Notes under the pieces: generated by a model | Databases searched by the model: none | What the model was told of the DNA's origin: nothing | The model's input: only the letters and a program-made list of their open reading frames with translations | Shown here: in pieces, positions 15,908-25,200 of the stretch | Layout: each line of letters opens with the position of its first letter | How positions within the stretch are numbered: the first letter of the stretch is position 1 | Origin: JACZWL01 sp046756445 | GTDB lineage: Bacteria > Pseudomonadota > Gammaproteobacteria > Steroidobacterales > Woeseiaceae | Length of the DNA stretch: 28,754 nt | Direction: 5' to 3' | NCBI GenBank assembly: GCA_046756445.1 | Contig: JBHHWI010000028.1 | Location: 1 to 28,754, forward strand | Translations under genes and position numbers: made by a program

Positions 15908-16785
15908 TGCACGAATCGATACTGGCATTCAAGAAACGCAGATACCTCTGGGTATCTTTGGGCTTGGCTCTGCTTGCGATAATCGCTTACTGGATTAACG
16001 ATCCGCAGGAGCCGGCGAACGGCGGCACGCCGCTCGGATATACGCTCGGCACGATCAGCGCACTGATGATCCTGTGGTTCGCCTGGTTCGGCATTCGCAA
16101 GCGGCGATACGCGTCGACGCTCGGAACCGTGCAGGGATGGTTATCGGCGCATGTCTACCTCGGTATCGCCCTCGTCATCATGGTGCTCCTGCACGCGGGA
16201 TTCCAGTTCGGATACAACGTGCACACGCTCGCGTTGTTTTTAATGCTGCTCGTTGTGGCGAGCGGGATCTATGGCGTCACCGTCTATATCAAATACCCGG
16301 ACCGGCTGAGTGAAAATCGCGGCGGCGCAAACCGCGCAGAGCTGGTCGATCAACTCGGCGATATCGATCGTCGCAGCAGAAAAGTTGCCGAAGGGCTTTC
16401 GCTGGAGTTTCGGGAGCTTGTGACCAGCGGCATCAGCCGAACGCAACTTGGTGGCTCAGTCTGGGCTCGCCTGCGCGGACGCGACCAGTCACAGGTCGTA
16501 TTGAAGGGCAGCAATGGTTCCGAGGTCGTCGCGAACCCCTGGCAGGCAGCTGCACTCGACTGGCTTGCGGATCAACAATCCCGAACGAGCGATCCAGTAG
16601 CTGCCGCGACGATCGGCGAGTTGTCCGCGCTTTTGCGCAACAAGCGCAAGCTACTCAAGCAGCTCACGGAGGACATGCGCTTGCAGGCGACGATCGAAGT
16701 CTGGCTTTACGCGCACGTGCCGCTGACGGCAGGCCTTCTGGTCGCGTTGCTCGTGCACATCGTTACCGTGTTCCTGTACTGGTGA
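15907..16785 (+). CDS. Five-helix membrane protein with two His-X13-His pairs (di-b-haem candidate)
   Basis: The 292-residue product has helices at about 13-30, 44-62, 81-102, 107-129 and 269-290. His 82 and His 96 in helix 3, and His 270 and His 284 in helix 5, are each 14 residues apart, the spacing that lets two helices bind two stacked b haems across the membrane, as in cytochrome b and ferric-reductase-like proteins. His 106 is at the outer end of helix 4. Positive charges (KKRRY, RKRRY, KYPDR) place the N-terminus and the large loop 130-262 in the cytoplasm, where it could dock the ferredoxin domain of the preceding protein. The ATG overlaps the previous stop (TGATG). It is probably the quinone- or ferredoxin-linked membrane module that passes electrons to the periplasmic haems. 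The exact family is not recognised. Confidence 0.75.
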   Translation: MHESILAFKKRRYLWVSLGLALLAIIAYWINDPQEPANGGTPLGYTLGTISALMILWFAWFGIRKRRYASTLGTVQGWLSAHVYLGIALVIMVLLHAGFQFGYNVHTLALFLMLLVVASGIYGVTVYIKYPDRLSENRGGANRAELVDQLGDIDRRSRKVAEGLSLEFRELVTSGISRTQLGGSVWARLRGRDQSQVVLKGSNGSEVVANPWQAAALDWLADQQSRTSDPVAAATIGELSALLRNKRKLLKQLTEDMRLQATIEVWLYAHVPLTAGLLVALLVHIVTVFLYW

Positions 16786-16789
16786 CGCC

Positions 16790-18445
16790 GTGAAATACCT
16801 GATTCGTTTTATTTCGAGAAACCCGGCGGGTGGCGTCGAGCATCACGACAAACTTGTCGATACGGCCGTGATCACAATCGGCCGTGCGACCGATCAGATC
16901 CTGCATCTTAAAGACAGGCGCGCCCGCTTACAGCATGCACAGATCGAGGAGAAGAGCGACGGCGTTCATATATCCACGAGCGCATTGGCAGGCGTCACGG
17001 TCAACGGACGGTCGCAGCGCGATGCCCTGCTGACGATTGGCGATGAGATCGAAGTCGGCGCCAACATACTGGGTATCATCGAACCCCCGCCGGATGTCGA
17101 TTTTGCGGTTACTCTCGAACTGAGCGCGGAGGCGCGGACCGAGGGCCTTGCTGAAGACTGGAGTGTTGCGGGCGCCGGCGTTACGGAGCTGAGCAAACGA
17201 AAATTGAGTTGGTACACCGCGCTCGTCGTTCTTTTGCTGGCTTTGTTGATTCCGGCGGCCGGGCTCCTGCATCCGACTGTTGCCTCCGTATTGCGTAACA
17301 GCCTACTGCCGGACGACGGCCTGTGGCTGGCGGGACCGATACACAGCAAGCACTCGAGCACGAGCAGCGAGTGCAACAAATGTCACACGGATCTATTCAC
17401 CCGCGTGAGCGACCAGGCCTGCGAAGAGTGCCACGAGACCGATCGGCATGTACGGCCACCGGGGCAGGCCGTACTCGGGGAGCAGCGTTGCGCAGGTTGT
17501 CACCTGGAGCACAACGAGCCGCCGTCTCTGATCAAACGCCATCAAGGTCTCTGCGCCGGTTGTCACCGGGATATGCCGGCCGACACCGGTTTCGAGAACG
17601 CGTCCGATTTTCTCGACGCGCACCCGCGCTTCAAGGTCAGCCTGCTGCAGCCATCCGCACCCGATACCGGAGATAACGAGTGGGCGGCACAGCACATGAT
17701 TCTTTCGGAATCGCGCAGCCTAGATCGATCCAATCTCCGCTTCGATCATGCGGTCCACCTAGACGAAGACGGCATCGTCACGCCTTCGGGACGGCGGGTC
17801 ATCGAATGTGTCGACTGCCATGTGCCGGAGCCCGGAGGCGCACGCATGAAGCCGATATCGATGGACGAGAACTGCAGCGGCTGTCATACGCTGACTTTCG
17901 ATCCCGACGATCCGCGCCGAGAGGTTCCACACGGAGATCCGGAAGGGGTCGTGCAGGTATTGATCGAGTATTACAGCGCAAGACTACTGGGCGAGGATCC
18001 CGATGGCGGCTCCCAGAGGATTCGGCGTCCGGGACGCGCGCTCACGAGAGAGGATCGCGACAGGGCTGCCGCGGAAGCGAGGGTTCGGGCAATGCAGATC
18101 GCGGAGGACCTCTTCGAGAGACAGGCCTGCGCCAACTGTCATGAAGTGAGCAAAACAGACAACGAGTCGATGCCGTGGCGCGTCGAGCCGGTGCGCCTGA
18201 CCGCGTTCTTTTTCCCGCACGCGAATTTCTCCCATGCGGCCCACGATACGGAAGTTACGAGCTGCGATGGCTGCCACGGAGCATCGTTGTCTGCGTCATC
18301 GCACGACGTCCTGATTCCCGGCATAGAAACCTGTCGCGACTGCCATGGCAGCGGCAGCGCGCGCCGTAACGATGCCTCGCAGATACCGAGCGCCTGCATC
18401 ATGTGCCACAGTTTTCATTTTCCGGATAAAGGACAGTACCCGTGA
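16790..18445 (+). CDS. FHA-domain, membrane-anchored decaheme c-type cytochrome
   Basis: The 551-residue product has three parts. Residues 20-98 form an FHA domain: G31-R32, H49 and N72-G73 sit at the expected conserved places, but the Ser that helps hold phosphothreonine is replaced by Arg 46. A membrane helix (141-160, WYTALVVLLLALLIPAAGLL) is next. The periplasmic part has ten CxxCH haem-attachment motifs between residues 195 and 540 (CNKCH, CEECH, CAGCH twice, CVDCH, CSGCH, CANCH, CDGCH, CRDCH, CIMCH). The topology is N-in/C-out, so the FHA domain is cytoplasmic and the haems periplasmic. It may take electrons from the preceding b-haem protein while its FHA domain binds a cytoplasmic partner. 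GTG start at 16790, five bases after the previous stop, with no evident Shine-Dalgarno sequence. I know of no characterised protein with this exact layout. Confidence 0.9.
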   Translation: MKYLIRFISRNPAGGVEHHDKLVDTAVITIGRATDQILHLKDRRARLQHAQIEEKSDGVHISTSALAGVTVNGRSQRDALLTIGDEIEVGANILGIIEPPPDVDFAVTLELSAEARTEGLAEDWSVAGAGVTELSKRKLSWYTALVVLLLALLIPAAGLLHPTVASVLRNSLLPDDGLWLAGPIHSKHSSTSSECNKCHTDLFTRVSDQACEECHETDRHVRPPGQAVLGEQRCAGCHLEHNEPPSLIKRHQGLCAGCHRDMPADTGFENASDFLDAHPRFKVSLLQPSAPDTGDNEWAAQHMILSESRSLDRSNLRFDHAVHLDEDGIVTPSGRRVIECVDCHVPEPGGARMKPISMDENCSGCHTLTFDPDDPRREVPHGDPEGVVQVLIEYYSARLLGEDPDGGSQRIRRPGRALTREDRDRAAAEARVRAMQIAEDLFERQACANCHEVSKTDNESMPWRVEPVRLTAFFFPHANFSHAAHDTEVTSCDGCHGASLSASSHDVLIPGIETCRDCHGSGSARRNDASQIPSACIMCHSFHFPDKGQYP

Positions 18446-20424
18446 TTCCGCCGGTGCGTGCTGCGTACCCGATCATCATCTCGCTGTTCCTGTCCGCCTG
18501 CGCTGGCGGCAACCGACCGCCCGCGGCCGGCGTCGATCCGGGTACGCCTTCTACGGGTTGTGACGGATCCTGCGCCGATACGCCGACGTCCCTGACCGTT
18601 GGCGACGTCCAGGGTGTCGCCGCGCGGGCCGTGGCCGAAGCGCAGGCGAGAAGCGTTGCCGCGACGATCGCCGTCACGGACCGCGTAGGCAACGTGCTGG
18701 CCGTATTTCGGATGAACGGTGCTGCCACGTCGGTGACGGTGGCCTCGCCCGGGGCGGCTGTCGATGGCGGGCTCGAGGGTGTCAACATCGTGCCCGACAC
18801 GCTCGCGGCGATAGCAAAAGCCGTCACCGGCGCGTATCTGTCTACCGAGGGCAATGCGTTCAGCAGCCGCACGGCAAGTCAGATCGTGCAGGACCACTTC
18901 AATCCACAGGACAATCAGCAACCGGCGGGACCGTTATTCGGCGTGCAGTTCAGCCAGCTACCCTGCTCGGATATTGCGGCGCGCTTTTCGGGCGGCGCCC
19001 CCGGCGCCGGGCCCTACCGGTCGCCGCTCGGTCTGTCGGCCGACCCGGGCGGCTTTCCGCTCTACAAGTCCGGGACCGTTGTCGGCGGCATCGGCGTCAT
19101 TAGCGATGCGCTGTACTCCTTCGATGCAGATATTTCCGACGTCGATATCGATAACGACGAATTGATCGCCGTCGCGGGCGCTTCGGGTCTCGCGGCGCCG
19201 GGGGACCGGCGCGCCGACAGAATTGCGGTCGACGGCCGATCGCTGCGCTTCAGCGACGGCAGCGAGAGCGACTTGTTCGCCGATCCTGCCGCCGCCGCAT
19301 CGTTTGCCAGTATCAACAACGTTGCCGGCGCGTTGGTTGCGGTTCCTGGTTATACCGTAGCCAGTATCAGCGCAGGCAGCGCCTTCGGTCACGCCGCGTC
19401 CGGCATCCGGCCGGATTCACTGGACTACCCGGGTCTCGATGCATTCGTACTCGTCGACAACGCAAACGCGGAACGCTTCCGACCGATGGCCGGCACCGAT
19501 GGCCCGATGGGACTTACCGCTACAGAGGTCCATGCCATCCTCGCGCAGGCCCTCACGATTGCGAACCGTTCGCGCGCGCAAATCCGGCTGCCCGTGAACA
19601 CGCCGGCGCGCGTTACGATTTCCGTCGTCGATTCCAACGGCGTTGTGCTCGGCGTCGTCCGAAGTCGCGATGCGCCCGTCTTCGGGATCGACGTCTCGCT
19701 ACAAAAAGCGAGGACGGCAACCTTTTTCTCGTCCGCGGGCGCGGCGGCGGCACTCAACGGTGTCCCGGCAGCCACCTATCTCAACGGTGGGCTCACCGTA
19801 TTGAGAAAGGAAGCGCTTTCGCAATACGTCACCGCGGCACAGATTTTCCTCGGCCTGCCGATGGCGCTGACAGACGGTGCCGTTGCGTTTTCGGATCGCG
19901 CAGGCGGCAATCTGTCGCGGCCTTATTTCCCGGACGGCGTGACCGGCAATCCGGCGGGGCCGTTCAGCAAGCCGGCCGGCCGTTGGAGTCCCTTTTCGAC
20001 CGGCCTGCAGCTCGACCTCGTCTACAACGCTATCGTTCAGCACATCGGCTTCGTGCTCGGGGCGGCACCCGATGTGCCGGCAAACTGCACGGGCATAGAC
20101 GGCTTCGATAACGCGTTCGCCCTGTCGGGCGTTATTGCCGAGCTTGCGAACGGCAGTCAGATCTTTCCGGGCAGCGTGCCGATTTACCGGGGCGCCCAAC
20201 TGATCGGCGGGATCGGCGTGTCGGGTGACGGCGTCGATCAGGACGACATGATCGCATTCCTCGGCGTGCACGAAGCAGCGCTTCAAGTCGGCGGCTTCAG
20301 CAATGCCGCGCGCCAGATTCGCGCAGACAACCTCACGCCGCAGGGGGTGCGGCTGCGCTACATCAACTGCCCGGTGACACCCTATATAAACAGCGACGAG
20401 CAGAATGTCTGTGAAGGCAAGTAA
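18442..20424 (+). CDS. Outer-membrane lipoprotein with two GlcG/HbpS haem-binding-type domains
   Basis: The 660-residue product has a lipoprotein signal: lipobox LFLSAC with Cys 20 and Ala at +2, which favours the outer membrane. It contains two copies of the GlcG/HbpS (DUF336, haem-degrading-like) fold, about 50-330 and 355-650. Signs are VGGIGVISD in the first and VRSRDAPVFG, LQKARTATFFSS and LIGGIGVSGDGVDQDDMIAF in the second. Proteins of this family bind haem or small ligands. An outer-membrane copy in the middle of a multihaem operon might bind haem, or receive or store electrons, but this is inference. There are no CxxCH motifs. The GTG overlaps the previous stop by four bases and AAAGGA lies upstream, so translation is probably coupled. 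Confidence 0.8.
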   Translation: MIPPVRAAYPIIISLFLSACAGGNRPPAAGVDPGTPSTGCDGSCADTPTSLTVGDVQGVAARAVAEAQARSVAATIAVTDRVGNVLAVFRMNGAATSVTVASPGAAVDGGLEGVNIVPDTLAAIAKAVTGAYLSTEGNAFSSRTASQIVQDHFNPQDNQQPAGPLFGVQFSQLPCSDIAARFSGGAPGAGPYRSPLGLSADPGGFPLYKSGTVVGGIGVISDALYSFDADISDVDIDNDELIAVAGASGLAAPGDRRADRIAVDGRSLRFSDGSESDLFADPAAAASFASINNVAGALVAVPGYTVASISAGSAFGHAASGIRPDSLDYPGLDAFVLVDNANAERFRPMAGTDGPMGLTATEVHAILAQALTIANRSRAQIRLPVNTPARVTISVVDSNGVVLGVVRSRDAPVFGIDVSLQKARTATFFSSAGAAAALNGVPAATYLNGGLTVLRKEALSQYVTAAQIFLGLPMALTDGAVAFSDRAGGNLSRPYFPDGVTGNPAGPFSKPAGRWSPFSTGLQLDLVYNAIVQHIGFVLGAAPDVPANCTGIDGFDNAFALSGVIAELANGSQIFPGSVPIYRGAQLIGGIGVSGDGVDQDDMIAFLGVHEAALQVGGFSNAARQIRADNLTPQGVRLRYINCPVTPYINSDEQNVCEGK

Positions 20425-22201
20425 ATTCATTTGTCTGTTGCAGGCAGTTTCGATGCTCGTCATCGGGCAGGCTCTGCGCGCCGGGGAGGCGAAGGAAGAG
20501 AATGGACTGCTGGACTGCAGCGGGATTTACGAAGACCAGCCGAGGCGACGCCGGCCCGGGCGGCCGAAGCCGCCGCTTTGGCCCTGCGACGAAGACGCCC
20601 TGGCGCCCGCACTGTGGGGCATGCTGCCCGAATTCACCGCTGTGCCGGATCGCTGGCGTATCGTCTCGGCGCTGGGCTATCCGGATCGATGGTGGGATCC
20701 GTATAACGGCAACAATGTGCTCAAGGGCGACCGGCCGGCATTCGGTGACGACTGGTTCGTGAGCTTCAATCTGATTTCCGACTCGACCTTCGAAGACCGG
20801 AGCGTCCCGACGCCGGTCGCATTCGCGACGACGCCCGTCTCCGACACGCTCGATCAAATCGGCAGACCCGACCAGGACGCGTTCACGCAGAATTTCATTT
20901 TCGAGGCCGTGCTCTACAAGGGCGATACCGTTTTCAAGCCGCCCGATTACGAGATTCGCTTCATACCGGTTTTCAATTACACGAACGTGTCGGTCGAGGA
21001 AGCCGGCGTACTCAAAGTCGATACGACATCGAGCCTGACCCGTAAAGAGGGTTTCTTCGGCATACAGGGGCTCTTTGTCGACAAACACCTGCGCAATGTA
21101 TCGGAGCGTTACGACTTCGACAGCATCCGCGTGGGGATTCAGCCCGTAACCGCGGATTTCAGGGGCTTTTTGTTTCAGGACAGCCCGTTCGGCATTCGTC
21201 TGTTCGGCACGCGTGACAACAACCGGTGGCAATACAATATCGCCTGGTTCCGACGCATCGAGAAAGACACGAACAGCGGCCTCAACGACATTACCGAGAA
21301 CGATCTATCCGACGCGCTTCGAAATGACCACGTTTTTCTCTTCAATCTGTATCGCCAGGACTTTCCCTGGCTCGGGTTCACGTCGCAGGCTGTCCTGGTT
21401 CACAACCGTAACGACGAGACCGACTTCATCGACGACAACGGTTTCCTGACGCGCCCGGCCGCGCTGGGCATCCAGAAGAATCGCGAATACGAAGTCACCT
21501 ATGTCGGCATAAACGGCGACGGCCATATCGGCCGATGGAACCTGTCACTGTCCGCGTACTACGCATTCGGCCAAGAGACGCCCGCCACGTTCGCCGACAT
21601 AGAAAGCGAGATCAGCGCGGCATTTGCGGCGGCCGAGGCGTCCCGCGATTTCGATTGGATCCGGGTAAGGGGCACGGTCATTTATGCGAGCGGCGACGAC
21701 GACCCCTACGACGACAAGTCGACCGGATTCGACGCGATCTTCGAGAACCCCCTGATTGCGGGTGCGGACTCGAGCTTTTGGATCCGGCAGGCGGTGCCGT
21801 TGATCGGCGGCGGACGCGCAACCTTGTCGGGGCAGAACGGGGTCCTGAACTCGCTGCGCCCGAACAAGGGGCAGGGTCAGTCGAACTTCACGAACCCGGG
21901 GCTGATCCTCGTGGGCGCCGGGGCGGACTTCGACCTCACGCCGAAAATTCGGGCATCGGTCAATGTCAATCATCTCTGGTTCGACACGACCGAAGTCTTG
22001 CAGGCCGCGCGTAAGCACGGTGGCATTTCGAAGGACATCGGCCAGGACCTGTCGTTCTCGGTCATATACCGACCGCTGACTTCGCAGAACATCATCGTGC
22101 GCGTCTCGGCCTCGGCGTTGATTCCGGGGGGCGGTTACAAGCGCCTGTTCGGCGACGACACACCGTTCTCCGCCCTGGCGAACCTGATACTGAGTTACTG
22201 A
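20405..22201 (+). CDS. Outer-membrane beta-barrel, candidate conduit for the cytochromes
   Basis: The 598-residue product starts with a signal peptide (about 1-26, ending RAG or QALRAG) and an Arg/Pro-rich short segment, and continues as long amphipathic strands with aromatic girdles (for example DDWFVSFNLI, WQYNIAWFRRI, WNLSLSAYYAFG, DLSFSVIYRPL), ending in LILSY. This is the pattern of a 20-odd-strand barrel. It carries no CxxCH. In porin-cytochrome electron conduits a barrel of roughly this size encloses a periplasmic multihaem protein, and its position between decaheme genes fits that role, although an ordinary porin is also possible. No close family is recognised by eye. The ATG overlaps the preceding gene by 20 bases. 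Confidence 0.75.
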   Translation: MSVKASKFICLLQAVSMLVIGQALRAGEAKEENGLLDCSGIYEDQPRRRRPGRPKPPLWPCDEDALAPALWGMLPEFTAVPDRWRIVSALGYPDRWWDPYNGNNVLKGDRPAFGDDWFVSFNLISDSTFEDRSVPTPVAFATTPVSDTLDQIGRPDQDAFTQNFIFEAVLYKGDTVFKPPDYEIRFIPVFNYTNVSVEEAGVLKVDTTSSLTRKEGFFGIQGLFVDKHLRNVSERYDFDSIRVGIQPVTADFRGFLFQDSPFGIRLFGTRDNNRWQYNIAWFRRIEKDTNSGLNDITENDLSDALRNDHVFLFNLYRQDFPWLGFTSQAVLVHNRNDETDFIDDNGFLTRPAALGIQKNREYEVTYVGINGDGHIGRWNLSLSAYYAFGQETPATFADIESEISAAFAAAEASRDFDWIRVRGTVIYASGDDDPYDDKSTGFDAIFENPLIAGADSSFWIRQAVPLIGGGRATLSGQNGVLNSLRPNKGQGQSNFTNPGLILVGAGADFDLTPKIRASVNVNHLWFDTTEVLQAARKHGGISKDIGQDLSFSVIYRPLTSQNIIVRVSASALIPGGGYKRLFGDDTPFSALANLILSY

Positions 22202-22204
22202 TTC

Positions 22205-25200
22205 GTGGCGACAAGAATCACATTGATTGCTCTTTCGGTTGTGATGTGCCGTCTGGCAAATGCAGCCGAGGAAGAACACGCCCGCGAAATCGACTACCCC
22301 TTTTATCCACCGGCGCCGCATGAGCAGACACAAGCAGAGGCCGATAGCAAGAGCGCAGGCTGCGTGAGTTGCCACACGGCGAGCGATTCGGCGAGCATGC
22401 ATGAAAGCCCGGCGGTCGTGCTCGGCTGCACCGATTGCCACGGCGGCTCGCCGGTGGTATCGGTTCCGCCTACGCCCTATACCGACGAGAGCTACGCCGC
22501 TGCGAGAGACGCGGCCCATGTGCAGCCGCGGTACCCGAAATCCTGGCATTACCCGTCGAGCGCCAACCCCGAACGTTCCTACACGCTGCTTAACCGTGAG
22601 AGCAGGCAATACGTCCGCTTCGTGAACCCCGCCGACTACCGGGCGGCAAACGAGGCCTGTGGCGCCTGCCACAAGCCGATAATCGACGCGAGCATCCGCA
22701 GCATGATGGCAACAGGCGTCATGCTGTGGGGCGGTGCCGCTTATAACAACGGTATCCTGCCATTCAAGGACTACATCCTCGGCGAGGGATACACGCCCGA
22801 CGGCGACGCGGCCATAGTGACGGGCTCCGGGCTGCCTCCCGAGGTGGCGAAAAGACACGGCGTGTTGCCGGAACTCCACCCCTTGCCGGCCTGGGAGACC
22901 GTGAAGCCCGGTGACGTGTTCCGCGTGTTCGAACGAGGCGGCAGGAATATCCTGAATCTGTTTCCGGAGACGGGTATTCCGAACGTGATCGGACAGATAC
23001 AGCGCCTCGAGGAACCGGGGCGGCCCGATATCCGGCAGTCGAACCGCGGACCGGGAACGGGCGCACGCATCTCGGTGCCGCTGATAAATATCCACAAGAC
23101 GAGGCTCAATGATCCGTTTACCTGGTTCTTGGGGACGAACGATCAGCCGGGCGACTATCGCTCATCCGGTTGTGCGTCCTGCCATGTCGTGTATGCAAAC
23201 GACAGGGACTCAAGACACTCGGGTCCATACGCGAAATTCGGGCGTGATGGCGAATCGGTGACCCAAGACCCGACGATTCCGAAGGGGGCATCGGGACATC
23301 CGTTGAGACACCGGTTCACCAGGGCGATCCCGACGAGCCAGTGCATGGTCTGCCACATGCATCAGCCGAACATGTTCCTGAACTCCTACCTCGGCTACAC
23401 GATGTGGGACTACGAGTCCGATGCCCCGTTCATGTGGCCGGAGCGACAACAGGAACTCTCGATCGCCGAAAAACGCGCCGTGCTCGATCGCAACCCCGAA
23501 GGCGCCGCCGTGCGCGGCAAGTGGGCGGACCTCGATTTCCTTCGCAACGTATGGGACCTGAACCCGCTTCTACGCGACACGCAGTTCGCCGATTACCACG
23601 GTCACGGCTGGAACTTCAGGGCGATACAGAAACGGGACCTCGAGGGCAACCTGCTCGACGCGGACGGCAACATCGTCTCGAATGACGATCCCGATAAATT
23701 CAAGAAAGCCGTGCACCTCTCCTCGGTTCACGTCGACGTGGGCATGCACTGCGCAGACTGCCACTTCTCGCAGGACAGCCACGGCAACGGTCACATCTAC
23801 GGCGAGGTGGCCAGCGCGATCGAGATCGAGTGCAAGGATTGTCACGGCACGGCGCAGGCCTATCCGGATCTGAAGACTTCGGGGCCCGCCGCACCGCCGG
23901 GCGGCTCCGACATGCGTCTAATGCGAAACGCGGACGGCAGGCGCCGGTTCGAGTGGCGGGGCGACGACCTGGTACAGCGATCGGTACTCGACCCTGAGAG
24001 GGAATGGGTGCTGAGCCTGGTCAAGGACACGGTCGATCCCGAGCATGACGCGTACAACGAAAAGGCGGCGCGCGCCAAGCTCATGAGCGCAAATACGACC
24101 ACGCGCGCGTGGGGTCTCGACGTGCCGTACGACGAGCTGGCCCACAGGAACGAGGAGATCGAGTGTTACACCTGTCACACCTCGTGGATCACGAGTTGTG
24201 CCGGCTGCCACCTGCCGATAGAGGCCAACTGGAAGACCGAGAGGCATCACTACGAGGGCGGTACTACGCGAAACTACGCGAGCTACAATCCGCAGGTCGC
24301 CCGCGATCAGATGTTCATGATCGGCAAGCGCGGCCCGGTGAACGATTCGAAGATCGCGCCGGTGCGGTCGTCGTCGGCACTCGTGCTGTCGTCGACGAAC
24401 GCGAACCGCGAACGCATATACATCCAGCAACCGCCCGTCGCCGCCAGCGGATACAGCTCGCAGGCATTGAATCCGCATTTCCCGCATACGACGCGCAAGA
24501 CCGAGACAAAGACCTGCAGCAACTGTCACCTACTTGAGGACGGTGGCAACAATGCGCTCATGGCACAGCTCCTTCTGCTAGGTACCAACTTCGTCAACTT
24601 CGTCGGCTTAAACGCGTGGGCCGGGCTCGAAGACGCAGTGCTGGCGACGCAGGTGACCGAATGGGAGGAGCCGCAGGCGGTCATCGGCAGCTATCTTCAT
24701 CGCTATGCCTATCCCGATAGCTTTCAGGATCACATGAAAAACGGCAGGGTGCTGACCACGGCACACGGTCACAGCGCTGGCAGAGCGAACTGCATCGCTA
24801 TGCGCGGCGAGTATCTGTACGTCGCGGAGGGTATGAAAGGTGTCACTGTCTATGACGTCGCCAATGTCGCCAACAAGGGATTCAGCCAGCGCATCGTCGA
24901 CGCACCGTTCAGCGCGCTCGGCCACGACCCGCGTCTGAAGACGACTGACGCAAGCTGCATCGCATTGCCGACCAATCAGCCCGTGCACCCGCCGCGCAAC
25001 GAAGGCCAGCTCATGCGCGACGTCAATCTCGAGCAACCGTTCCACCCGATATATAACTATGCCGTGATCACGGATCGCTTCGAGGGCCTGATCCTCATCG
25101 ACATCAATACCTTTGCCGACGGCGACCTGAGCAACAATTTCATCGAGCGTGCCGTGACCTGGAACCCGGGCGGCGTGCTGGCCGGCGCGAGGCACGTCAC

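Noticed and set aside
21545..23095. Minus-strand open frame (516 codons) opposite the barrel and decaheme genes
   Set aside because: It spans two real genes and their junction, and its composition is that of an antisense shadow.
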